Below, piece after piece: positions 35,448-46,156 of a DNA stretch of 64,000 bases (its first letter is position 1; every line of letters begins with the position of its first letter). Made by a program: the position numbers and the translations under genes. Under the pieces are notes generated by a model. It ran no database searches. It was not told the DNA's origin and was given only the letters and a program-made list of their open reading frames with translations. The stretch comes from Fratercula arctica (lineage: Eukaryota > Chordata > Aves > Charadriiformes > Alcidae): NCBI GenBank assembly GCA_947846985.1, contig CANTUZ010000025.1, positions 1,858,100 through 1,922,099 of the forward strand, written 5' to 3'.

Positions 35448-35567
35448 TGTCTTTATCTCAACCCATGAGGTTTTTTTCTCCTTTTTCTCCCTACCCTCTT
35501 GGGGGTGGGGGGGGAGTGAGTGAATGGCTGTATGGTCCTAGTTGCCATCTGGGGTTAAGCCACAACA

Positions 35568-37488
35568 CTAGGGCACTTGTGAGGCCATCTAAAATGGAAA
35601 ATTTCATTTCCAAAATAGTCCAGCCATTTTTTTGGATATCCAGAGACTTGCTTTCCCTGAATATGGATCCCCTCACAGTTAAGCCAAGCAAGAGACTTCA
35701 AGTTGTACTTGGAAATGTGAATGGTTCTGTTCCTCCTGGCCCACAGCTGCAAAGTGTTTAAACACTGTGGGAGGATGCAATTGATGGAAAACTTGATGAC
35801 ATTCTAAGAAGGAGGAGACCAAATCAACATGACCTACTGCATGATGCACCTACTGATGGGATACGATTATTTTATTGTCTAGAGAAATGTAAGAGAAGAC
35901 ATTTGGGAAGCAGAACTAAATAATTCGCCATTTGCACTTTTTTCTTCCATTTGTTTTAAGCAATAATCTAGAAATCCTGGGATTTCGTGCCTTTTTTTTT
36001 TTTTTTACAAACCCCCCACATTTTAAGAGAAACTTTTTGTGCAGATTATCTTGGATTATTTTCTTTTCTTATTGAAAGGGAAAATAACATCTTGCACTTG
36101 TTACTTTAACATACTTCCCTTTCATCTCAGTCCTTCCTTGATACTGTGCTATCTCACTGATTCTCTCGGTTATTTCTCCATCTATTACCTAGAGCTCTGC
36201 ACACTGACAGCACTCTGCTACAGGAGCCTTCCTCTCTTGTAAAAATACCTACAGTTTTCTTCTAGTCTGGATTGAGGGAGAAAGCAAGGATAATTCCTTG
36301 ATTTCTCATTTGATCTCTACAGTCTCCTGGAGATCAAACAAAAGCAGCATTCATGGTCCTACACGTCAGTAAGAGACTAAGCAGATAAACACTGAAATAC
36401 TTGCCTCTGTGCAAGAGGAATGAGGAAGTGGCACAGACAGACATCTTTGTTCCCAAGAAGTTGCACATATGTGGGAATACCCTTCCATCAAATATGGGTC
36501 AGTCTTTCTAGCCAGCACATCTGCAATTCATTATGTTTCTTACCTTCTGCCTGCTGCTGGGTGTGAAAACTCTGAATCTGCTCGCCTTGGGTCACCGACA
36601 TTGTACAAATGAGGCATTTTAACAGTTCATCCTCTTGGACTCCAAACTGACCCTGGGAGAGAGGAAATAGATGAGGACAGTAAATACTAAACCCTTATTC
36701 TACATGCGAGAATTATATCTCCTTGTGTGTGTGTGACACCCAGTGTAATGAGGCCATAATTCAGATTAAGGCCTTTGAGCTCTGCTGTAAAATAAGTATT
36801 ACTGATAACATCTTGCAGCACTGGAGTCAGATGCATGCTCTGAGATCTGCATTATCCCATGCAGCGACCAAGCTCTCTCTGAAATACTTTCTGGTTTGCT
36901 CTTCCAAGAGTTGCCACCTTTCATCATCTTTGTGAGTCACAACAGTCCCTGCTGAATGGTTTAATGACTTATTGAACAGCACCGCAGTGAGGTGACTGTG
37001 CAGGTGCGGAGGTGTCTGAGCTTCAGCAGACATCAGTCACACAAATCCACGAGAGACAAAAAACAAAGGGACCTCAGATGCAACTGAACTCCTCAGTGAT
37101 TGCTTTAACAGGAATTCCCCTCCTGTGAGCAAAAAATAAGGAGCAGATTTTAAGTAAGACAAAAAGAAGTTGGCTGCTGAACAGATGTAGGTGGTGGTTT
37201 CAGGTATGGTGTAGGAGGGAAACCAAAACCCAAGGGTGCTAGGATTTCAAACAGGTCAAAGTAAAAATATATCGAAAAGGCAGATTGTTACATTTTTCTG
37301 TTCTGTGTTGTTAACAAAGCAGTATAATGTATCCATCCTATATGATAAAAATGGGGTGGTCCTGGGGAATATATACTTCTTAATCTGTGATAATTTCATG
37401 AGAAATAGTAGAAAGTTTAATATGGGAATACCAACAAAAATTGATAGCAGTTAAGGTGGTATCCTTGGACAAGATCTGTCTAAACTAC
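35568..37488. other. Host DNA, no gene seen
   Basis: 1.9 kb of unique-looking AT-rich sequence with a T-run near 35990-36006. No domain-bearing ORF was found. Confidence 0.45.
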
Positions 37489-37578
37489 TGTCGTGGTTTG
37501 GCCTCAGATGGCAACAAAGAACCACGTGTCGCTCGCCCAGCACTTCCCGGTACGGGAAGGATCAAAAGAAAAAGGCAA
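37489..37578 (-). repeat. ERVL-like copy D 3' LTR remnant
   Basis: Only the last ~88 bases of the 3' LTR remain, joined directly to pol at a shared GCAA (37575-37578). The outer flank actac (37484-37488) is identical to actac next to the 5' LTR (41689-41693), a perfect 5-bp target duplication that fixes both LTR ends. Confidence 0.9.
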
Positions 37579-38761
37579 TCCACTTACTCCATGTAGCATC
37601 AGTTGCGTGATGTGTGGTGGGGACCCTTTCTTTGAACATCCAACCCAGCACCGGCAGTCGAGGTGCTAAGAGGAGCTGCGCTTCTGTACCAACCACCTCC
37701 GAAGCAGCTCGAACCCCTTCATATGCTGCCAATATCTCCTTTTCTGTTGGAGTGTAGCGCGCTTCGGATCCTCTGTATCCCCGACTCCAAAACCCTAGGG
37801 GTCGACCTCGGGTCTCCCCTGGTGCCTTCTGCCAGAGGCTCCAGGTAGGGCCATTCTCCCCAGCTGCGGTGTAGAGCACATTTTTCACATCTTGTCCTGC
37901 CCGGACTGGCCCCAGGGCCACTGCATGGACTATTTCCTGTTTGATTTGTTCAAAAGCTTGTCGTTGCTCAGGACCCCATTTAAAATCGTTCTTCTTCCGG
38001 GTTACTTGATACAGAGGGCTTACAATCAGACTGTAATCTGGGATATGCATCCTCCAAAAACCCACAATGCCTAAGAAAGCTTGTGTTTCCTTTTGGCTAG
38101 TTGGTGGAGACATAGCTGCTATTTTGTTGATCACATCCATTGGGATTTGGCGGCGTCCATCTTGCCATTTTATTCCTAAGAACTGGATCTCCTGTGCAGG
38201 TCCCTTGACCTTACTTCGTTTTATGGCAAAACCAGCTTTCAGAAGGATTCGGACTATTTTATCCCCTTTCTCAAAAACTTCTTCAGCTGTGTTTCCCCAT
38301 ACAATGATGTCATCAATGTAGTGCAGATGTTCTGGAGCTTCACCCTGTTCCAGTGCAGTCTGGATCAGTCCATGGCAAATGGTGGGGCTGTGTTTCCACC
38401 CCTGGGGCAGTCGATTCCAGGTGTACTGGATGCCCCTCCAAGTGAAAGCAAACTGTGGCCTGCACTCTGCTGACAAAGGGATTGAGAAGAAAGCATTCGC
38501 TATATCAATCGTGGCATACCACTTGGCTGCCTTAGACTCCAGTTCATACTGGAGTTCTAGCATATCCGGCACAGCAGCGCTCAGTGGTGGCGTGACTTCA
38601 TTCAGGCCATGATAGTCTACAGTTAGCCTCCACTCTCCATTGGATTTTCGCACCGGCCATATAGGACTGTTAAAAGGCGAGCGAGTCTTGCTGATCACTC
38701 CTTGAACCTCTAGTTGACAAATCAGCTTATGGATGGGAATCAGAGAGTCTCGGTTAGTGCG
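37562..38761 (-). pseudogene. pol: ERVL-like copy D RT (3' truncated)
   Basis: RT with LPQGWKHSPTICHGLI and YIDDI plus part of the connection domain. It is cut where pol joins the LTR remnant, so RNase H and integrase are absent. A TAG just upstream (38762-38764; copy A has TAT) separates it from protease. The same TAG occurs in copy E. Confidence 0.9.
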
Positions 38762-39253
38762 CTATTGCCGCCGATGCACCGTTGTGGTAGCAATCGGCAC
38801 CTGCTGTTCTTCGACCCTCAACAACCCCACAACAGAAGAGTCCTCCGAGAGACCAGGCAAGGTGGACAACTGTTTAACTTCCTCCGCCTCCAAGGCAGCT
38901 ATGCCAAAGGCCCATCGATACCCCTTTGGGTCCTTAAAATACCCTCTCCTGAGGTAATCTATACCAAGGATGCATGGAGCATCTGGGCCAGTCACAATGG
39001 GATGCTTTTGCCACTCATTCCCAGTTAGGCTCACTTCAGCCTCCAGTACAGTCAACTCTTGGGATCCCCCTGTGACCCCAGAAATACAAATGGGTTCTGC
39101 CCCTCTATAGCTTGATGGTATCAGAGTGCACTGTGCTCCTGTGTCCACTAGAGCCTTATACTCCTGTGGGTCTGATGTGCCAGGCCATCGAATCCACACT
39201 GTCCAATAAACCCGGTTGTCCCTTTCCTCCACCTGGCTGGAGGCAGGGCCCCT
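38762..39253 (-). pseudogene. pro: ERVL-like copy D protease
   Basis: Aspartic protease domain with DTGA and GIDYLRRGYF, in the same frame as gag and beginning right after the gag UAG. It is intact across the domain and ends at the TAG shared with copy E, so a full Gag-Pro-Pol could not be made from it. Confidence 0.87.
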
Positions 39254-41248
39254 CTAATACTGGTCATGGTATCCGGTAGTCACTTCTTGCAGAAATGACT
39301 TGGAGGTTCCTTCAAGAGGATCAGAAGCAAGATCAGGCCTTATGCTCTGTCTGGGGAACTGCCCACTGGAAACTGGGGCGGCACTTTTCCTGGAGGGATC
39401 CCCTTTTGTGGTTGTCCTTCCTTGCAACTCCTGTACCCGTGTCCGCAGGATCCAAGTAGGTTGTCCATCCCACTTCCTCATGTCCTCTCCATGGTCTCGC
39501 AGGTAGAACCACAGGGTGCCTCGTGGTGTGTACCCTTTGTACTCTCTCTCTTGAGTGGGGAAATGCCTGCTCCTAATAGCTGAGATGCTGGCCCGTACAG
39601 GTGGGGAGTAGGACATATTCTCTTCAAGTTGCTGGACCTTCCGGGACAGTTTCTCCACAGCTGAGACAAGGGGGGAAGAGAGGCTTTCTTCATATCGCCG
39701 GAGCCGGCCAGCCACCTCATCCACCGTTGGTCCTTCTTCACCCTTCCATTCCATTACTGCCAGTGAGTTGGCATATGACGATGGTGCACTCCGTACAAAC
39801 TTCCGCCACATGGGCCTTGTGCAGTGCACCTCATCAGGGTCTGTGGGCAAGTCTGTGTTGTCCAAGTCATAATAAATCATCTCCCGCATGGCTAATTCTC
39901 TCAGGTACTGGATACCTCTTTCCATGGTGGTCCACTTGCTTGGTTGGCATACAACATCTTCACTGAAGGGGTACCTCTCCCTCACGCCTGACAGGAGTCG
40001 CTTCCAGAGGCTGAGGGCTTGGGTCTTTTTTCCAATTGCCTTGTCAATGCCGCCTTCCCTAGACAGGGATCCCAGCTGCCTGGCTTCCCTACCCTCTAAT
40101 TCCAGGCTACTGGCCCCATTATCCCAACACCGAAGCAGCCAGGTGACAATGTGCTCGCCTGAAAGTCGGCTAAAATCTTTTCGCATATCCCGCAGCTCAC
40201 TCAGGGATAGGGATCGGGTAATTATCTCTGGTTCTGCCTCTTCCTCCTGTCCTTGTGATGGCCCTGGTTCATCGTCATCTCTTACTAAGCGAACCGATTT
40301 CTTTGTGTACTTCTTCTTTTGTATGGGGGCAACGGATACTGGCATGGGTTGGTTCCCTGGTTCAGCAGCAGTGTCTGTCACCAGGGTTGCAGTAGCTGCA
40401 GTGCCTGTCACCGGGGTTGCAGTAGCCGCAGTGCCCGTCGCAGGGGTCGCAGTAGCCGCAGTGCCCGTCGCAGCAGCACCTGCCACAGGGGCCACAGCAA
40501 CCGCAGCGCCTGCCGCAGGGGCCGCAGCGCCTGCTGGTCTGGTCTCTGTCTCTTTCCCCTGAGGGTGCTGCATAGCACTGAGCAGTGCCTGGTAGACACT
40601 AGCCAGGGCCCAGCACAGTGCGGTGAGTTGTGCTTCTCTAGAATAGCCACAGCATTTTCCCTTCAGATATTCTACTACTCTGTCAGGGTCCTGTAATTGT
40701 TCAGGGGTGAATTCCCAGACCATTGGAGGTGAGAAGTTCTCTAAGTACCTGCCCATGTTCTCCCACATGCCATGCCACCCCTGACTGTCCAGCCTTGGAG
40801 CAGATCTCTGGGTGGCAGTCTTAAATAGTTGTTTAACCCTAAACGAGACCTGGAACATATTCAGCAAACACAACACTAGGAACATGCTGGTTTGAGCATC
40901 CCAAGGATATTCAAAATTCTCAAAAGCTGTCATACCTGACTCAAAGGAGAAAAGGGAGGCAAAAGAACTGGGGAAAGTGTCTCCCCCTGTTTCCCCCATA
41001 GACTGGGTGTAATTATTAATGAATTCTGAGAGACGGTGCCCAATGTACGGACAGGACAGCAATACCACATAAACGCCCCAAAATAACCATCTAACAAGTG
41101 ATGTTATCATATCATAAGCCGATATTGCACAGGACAGCAAAATGATAATCCTCATCCCCCTCCCAGAAGTAACAAATATCATCACGGGGAGTGCATAAGA
41201 CACATAGGAATTTACATAACACAGCCATGAGAACAAACTAAGCAACAT
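39254..41248 (-). CDS. gag: ERVL-like copy D gag, full open frame
   Basis: A single open frame of 664 codons, the only uninterrupted gag in the window and the best guide to family structure. The order is: hydrophobic segments at about residues 1-25, 33-48, 52-70 and 115-135; a helical region with LTALCWALASVYQALLS near 210; an Ala/Pro/Thr repeat at about 235-290; a basic KKKYTKKSVRLVRDDDEPGP stretch; the capsid-like part with QYLREL and MIYYDLDN; a heptad-rich helix near 555; and a polar C terminus ending YHDQY before UAG. It lacks MG at the N terminus and CCHC knuckles. Openness over 2 kb suggests a fairly recent insertion. Expression is unknown. Confidence 0.88.
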   Translation of the reverse strand: MLLSLFSWLCYVNSYVSYALPVMIFVTSGRGMRIIILLSCAISAYDMITSLVRWLFWGVYVVLLSCPYIGHRLSEFINNYTQSMGETGGDTFPSSFASLFSFESGMTAFENFEYPWDAQTSMFLVLCLLNMFQVSFRVKQLFKTATQRSAPRLDSQGWHGMWENMGRYLENFSPPMVWEFTPEQLQDPDRVVEYLKGKCCGYSREAQLTALCWALASVYQALLSAMQHPQGKETETRPAGAAAPAAGAAVAVAPVAGAAATGTAATATPATGTAATATPVTGTAATATLVTDTAAEPGNQPMPVSVAPIQKKKYTKKSVRLVRDDDEPGPSQGQEEEAEPEIITRSLSLSELRDMRKDFSRLSGEHIVTWLLRCWDNGASSLELEGREARQLGSLSREGGIDKAIGKKTQALSLWKRLLSGVRERYPFSEDVVCQPSKWTTMERGIQYLRELAMREMIYYDLDNTDLPTDPDEVHCTRPMWRKFVRSAPSSYANSLAVMEWKGEEGPTVDEVAGRLRRYEESLSSPLVSAVEKLSRKVQQLEENMSYSPPVRASISAIRSRHFPTQEREYKGYTPRGTLWFYLRDHGEDMRKWDGQPTWILRTRVQELQGRTTTKGDPSRKSAAPVSSGQFPRQSIRPDLASDPLEGTSKSFLQEVTTGYHDQY

Positions 41249-41352
41249 AGTGACCAGTGACTATTTACCTAACAAATTCGTTTTTTCAAGCTCTAGTTGG
41301 ATTCTGTCCTTGTCTCAACCCTTCGAGCCCCACGTTGGGTGCCAAAAAGGAC

Positions 41353-41688
41353 TGTCGTGGTTTGGCCTCAGATGGCAACAAAGAACCACGTGTCGCTCGC
41401 CCAGCACTTCCCGGTACGGGAAGGATCAAAAGAAAAAGGCAAAACTCTTGGGTTGAGACAAAGGCAGTTTAACAGAACAGCAAAGGGAACAAGAAAACAA
41501 CAACGATAACACCGACAGAGAAATATACAGACGCGAATACGGAACCGCCGCTCCCCGAGGGTCCGGCCCCGGGACGCGCCAGCCCGCTCCCAACCCGACT
41601 GCCTGCCCCCTCCCTCCTTTTAATCTCAGGGTAGGCGTGGCTCACATGGCATGGAATACTTAACCCTGTCCCTGCCGGAACCAGGACA
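41353..41688 (-). repeat. ERVL-like copy D 5' LTR
   Basis: A 336-bp LTR with TGTCCTGGTTCCGGCAGG...CCACGACA ends on the minus strand. It is flanked by ACTAC, matching the other end of copy D. The primer binding site is at 41327-41344. Confidence 0.92.
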
Positions 41689-43285
41689 ACTACAAAACTA
41701 GTTTTCAGATACTGCACACCTGAATTTCTCCAAGACATCACACTTAGTAACATATAACATTTAATTTTAAAAAGTTTGCATTATATGAAGGCAACAAAAA
41801 AGGTGTGTGTAGTATTGCCATATGCAAGACTGGTCCTAGATACACAAGAAATAGAAGCTGGGAAGCGTCTCTTTGGGAATCAACAGCAGTGAACACAAAG
41901 GCAGTCATGGGGTCATACTGTGCATTTCTGGAAAAACTCCTTTTTCCTCAGAAATATCCATACTCTGAGGCAGAAATGTCCTCTGCCATCTCTGGCAGGA
42001 GCAGCTCTTGCAGTCACACTGCCAGTGGGAACCAGCATCACATCCATAAGGTTTCTGTCAACCCTTCTTGTGACTCACTGCTGCAGCCTTCAGCCATCCC
42101 CTGTGAGACTTCACTCACTTTTACAGACCAGTTCCTCTCCCGAGGCTCAAAGGTCACATTTCCCAGAGACAACACACCAGCCAAGATTGCCTGCGTGTCC
42201 ACTTGCTCCTAAAATACACAAGGGCGACTGAAAACCTCTTAGCACGTAACATATACAACATGGAGGCCCCAGAAGGTAGAGAGGTGAGGGAAAGGCACAG
42301 GCAGTCTGTGTGAAAAGGCCCTACACAAAGTCTGACAGATTCAGGTGATTTAGAAGCAACATGGAAAATCCAGAAGGGAGAGAAATAGGACTAATCCTCA
42401 AAACAGCAGCCAGAGAGAAACCCTATGCCTGCAGGAAGCACAGATGGAAACGAAATGACCCCAGAAATGACTTGTTCTTGGAAGCCCACCATGTCAAGGG
42501 CATTGCACACCTCTTGGTATTTGTGCTTCCAGCGCTGAGCTATATCCTGCGTACCAAATCATCCACTTATGTACCTGAGAAAGTGTATATCCCATGCAAA
42601 ACTCTCACACAATCAGCACAGCAAGTCAGTCCTACCCCAAAGGAACAAGACAGATCAGCAGCAGTGAAGACGTGAAAGGGAAAGAAACTTTTCTGAGGTA
42701 ATGCAACAAAGAAGAGACTCCAGACCTCCCAGCTTCCATGATGATCCATAAGATCTCTTCATGTAGTTCCATTCAGATACCACTCCAGCTTCCATTCATT
42801 TGTTTACCTATGCCAGGCTCTACAGGTAGAGCCATAGGGCAGAGGCATAGGCTACATTATGGTGCTTACCCCTCCATCATGAAGACTAAACTAGGGTCTG
42901 CCTCTGAAGTACTGGTAGAGTGAAGGATCTAATAGCCCATACATATCTTTCTCCTCTGAAGAGAGTCCAGCAAAGGTAGTAGAAGATATGGGAATTCCTC
43001 TCCCCGGTATCTTGTTGCACTGCCCGTGACTTCTCTAACAGGTACTCACTCAGCTTTGCACTTCACACTGCACATGAGAGTGTGACAGGGTAAACTTTGT
43101 ACTTGGGGACATGAAGCTGACTGAACTGTCCTGGATCTCTTATTTGTTGAGGGACATTAGTTGTTTAGCATAAATTAGTAAGTTTTAATTAGAATAAATT
43201 ACTTAGGATTATAATATGATGTGATTTGTGCTGTTTGCTTAGCTTTACTTAGCATGAGTACCTAGATGTGCTGAAGCCTTTAGGC
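41689..43285. other. Host DNA, no gene seen
   Basis: Unique-looking 1.6 kb. Overlapping ORFs at 41805-42231 and 42361-42675 have no recognisable domain or splice pairing and are probably chance. Confidence 0.45.
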
Positions 43286-43649
43286 TGCAATAGAGTTATT
43301 TTTATTACTAATTTTCCTAGCAGCTAGTACAGTGCTGTGCTTAGTCTCTTAGTATGGGAAAGTGTTTTGATGTCATACTGATGTTTTGATAGTGTTTTTC
43401 CCAAGTCTGTGACTCTTCAGTTCTCCATGTTCTGCCAGCAAGTGCAGGTGCACAAGGAGTGTAAATCAGAAGATAAGGAGGCTCCAATCCTCGGCTGAAA
43501 ATGCAAATCAACAAGATAAGAGACTTCCTGCCTGGACACAGAAAAAGAATCCAATAAGATGCTAGAAGACCCCAGACCAAAAATCACCATTGGACTAAAA
43601 GATGCGTGGACAGCGTGTGAAGGGTGTGTGAGAGGTGGGTGTATAGATC
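43286..43649 (+). repeat. Possible degenerate ERVL-type LTR
   Basis: Contains LTR-like strings seen in avian ERVL LTRs (tagtacagtgctgtgctt, tgatgttttgatagtg, ttctccatgttctgccagc) in the usual order. The ends are eroded and no duplication was found. Confidence 0.4.
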
Positions 43650-43985
43650 TGTCGTGGTTTGGCCTCAGATGGCAACAAAGAACCACGTGTCGCTCGCTCA
43701 GCGCTTCCCGGTACGGGAAGGATCAAAAAAAAAAAAAAAAACTCTTGGGTTGAGACAAAGGCAGTTTAACAGAACAGCAGAGGGAACAAGAAAACAACAA
43801 CAATAACACCGACAGAGAAATATACAAATGCGATTACGGAACCGCCGCTCCCCGCCAGTCCGGACCCCGGATGCACCAGCCCGCTCCAAACCCGACTGCC
43901 TGCCCCCTCCCTCCTTTTAATCTCAGGGTGGGCGTGGCTCACATGGCATGGAATACTTAACCCTGTCCCCACTGGAACCAGGACA
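43650..43985 (-). repeat. ERVL-like copy E 3' LTR
   Basis: A 336-bp LTR with TGTCCTGGTTCC...CCACGACA ends on the minus strand, including an expanded A-run near 43726-43741. The left flank is agatc. The 3' untranslated region at 43986-44269 lacks the same ~215 bases as copy A. Confidence 0.9.
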
Positions 43986-44269
43986 TTATCCACCCCTTAT
44001 TCCATACCATTTTTGCCATGCCCAGATCTTACAGTTTTCGGAACATGTGACTGGTGTACCCGGCGTAGCTCATGCACACAGTCCATGGGCCGAAGATGCA
44101 GATCTCGAGGAAGTTGCTGAGCGCCAGCTCTGATCCCATCACCACTTTGCTTTACTCAATTCTTCATCAAAGTCCATCTATCCTTAATTTGGGTGATTCT
44201 TACTGCAGTACAGCCGATAGCAATTATAGTAACGAGGACATACAGTGACAGTGTTACACACAATTTGAT

Positions 44270-45664
44270 TCATTGGCTATTCTCACCCAAAATCAAGTCC
44301 CCATGAGGTACGCATCGGACTTCCCCATCCTTCCGCATCACCCACCAAGTGCACCCAGGTCCTTGGGCAAAAGCAATCCCACGGATGGGTTTGCCTTTGC
44401 CTGAGGCAGGACTGACCCAGACTGTCTTCCCTAACATATTCTTCATGTGCGCTACGGGGACTTTATCCCCTTCTACGGTACGTGGAAGTTTTGACTGGGC
44501 AGGGCCAGCCCGATTGGTAGATCCCCTGGTGTTAACCAGCCAGGTAGCCTTTGCTAAATGTGCATCCCAATGTTTGAAGGTCCCACCACCCATTGCTCTC
44601 AGTGTAGTTTTTAACAGTCCATTGTACCGTTCTATCTTCCCAGAGGCTGATGCGTGACAGGGGATGTGATACACCCACTCAATGCCATGCTCTTTGGCCC
44701 AGGTGTCTATGAGGCTGTTTCGGAAATGAGTCCCATTGTCCGACTCACTTCTCTCTGGGGTACCATGTCGCCACAGGACTTGCTTTTCAAGGCCCAGGAT
44801 AGTGTTCCGGGCAGTGGCATGGGGCACAGGGTATGTTTCCAGCCATCCAGTGGGTGCTTCCACCATTGTGAGCACATGGCGCTTGCCTTGACGGGTTGGT
44901 GGCAGTGTGATATAATCAATCTGCCAGGCCTCCCCAGATTTATATTTCAACCATTGTCCTCCATACCAAAGAGGCTTCAAACGCTTGGCTTGCTTTTTGC
45001 TAGTTGGTGGAGACATAGCTGCTTTTTTGTTGATCACATCCATTGGGATTTGGCGGCATCCATCTTGCCATTTTATTCCTAAGAACTGGATCTCCTGTGC
45101 AGGTCCCTTGACCTTACTTCGTTTTATGGCAAAACCAGCTTTCAGAAGGATTCGGACTATTTTATCCCCTTTCTCAAAAACTTCTTCGGCTGTGTTTCCC
45201 CATACAATGATGTCATCAATGTAGTGCAGATGTTCTGGAGCTTCACCCTGTTCCAGTGCAGTCTGGATCAGTCCATGGCAAATGGTGGGGCTGTGTTTCC
45301 ACCCCTGGGGCAGTCGATTCCAGGTGTACTGGATGCCCCTCCAAGTGAAAGCAAATTGTGGCCTGCACTCTGCTGCCAAAGGGATTGAGAAGAATGCATT
45401 CGCTATATCAATCGTGGCATACCACTTGGCTGCCTTGGACTCCAGTTCATACTGGAGTTCTAACATGTCCGCCACAGCAGCGCTCAGCGGTGGTGTGACT
45501 TCATTCAGGCCACCATAGTCTACAGTTAGCCTCCACTCTCCATTAGATTTTCGCACCGGCCATATGGGACTGTTAAAGGGTGAGCGAGTCTTGCTGATCA
45601 CTCCTTGAACCTCTAGTTGACGAATCAGCTTACGGATGGGAATCAGAGAGTCTCGGTTAGTGCG
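44270..45664 (-). pseudogene. pol: ERVL-like copy E RT-integrase fusion frame
   Basis: Open for about 460 codons. RT includes LPQGWKHSPTICHGLI and YIDDI. After AAMSPPTSKK it jumps in frame (near 44995) to QAKRLKPLWYGG of integrase. The connection domain, RNase H and the HHCC finger are deleted, about 1.3 kb relative to copy A. The DDE core (QIDYIT, SDNGTHF, KIERYNG) and the C terminus remain. An RT without RNase H and an integrase without its N-terminal finger could not complete replication. Confidence 0.88.
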
Positions 45665-46156
45665 CTATTGCCGCCGATGCACCGTTGTGGTAGCAATCGG
45701 CACCTGCTGTTCTTCGACCCTCAACAACCCCACAACAGAAGAGTCCTCTGAGAGACCAGGCAAGGTAGACAACTGTTTAACTTCCTCCGTCTCCAAGGCA
45801 GCTATGCCAAAGGCCCATCGATACCCCTTTGGGTCCTTAAAATACCCTCTCCTGAGGTAATCTATACCAAGGATGCACGGAGCCTCTGGGCCAGTCACAA
45901 TGGGATGCTTTTGCCACTCATTCCCAGTTAGGCTCACTTCCGCCTCCAGTACAGTCAACTCTTGGGATCCCCCTGTGACCCCAGAAATACAAATGGGTTC
46001 TGCCCCTCTATAGCTTGATGGTATCAGAGTGCACTGTGCTCCTGTGTCCACTAGAGCCTTATACTCCTGTGGGTCTGATGTGCCAGGCCATCGAATCCAC
46101 ACTGTCCAATAAACCCGGTTGTCCCTTTCCTCCACCTGGCTGGAGGCAGGGCCCCT
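45665..46156 (-). pseudogene. pro: ERVL-like copy E protease
   Basis: Protease with DTGA and GIDYLRRGYF in frame after the gag UAG. It ends at the same TAG as copy D, in a CAA-TAG-CGC context. That derived stop is shared only by D and E, which points to a common source copy. Confidence 0.86.

Larger units (their letters stand above)
33260..35567 (+). repeat. Copy C 3' LTR of a different type, split by two nested LTRs
   Basis: Segments 33260-33335, 34352-34668 and 35453-35567 together form one ~508-bp ERVL LTR (TGTCCTGGTTTCAGCTGGG...AAGCCACAACA), with a TATA-like box near 34498. It is similar to the solo LTR at 521-1023 and unlike the 5' LTR of copy C. It follows copy C's polypurine region directly. 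The right flank ctagg does not match the provirus left flank gcagc. Confidence 0.75.

Noticed and set aside
40319..40696. Cys/Arg/Ser-rich ORFs opposite the gag repeat
   Set aside because: They arise from the 30-bp minisatellite read in other frames. The composition is purely repeat-driven.
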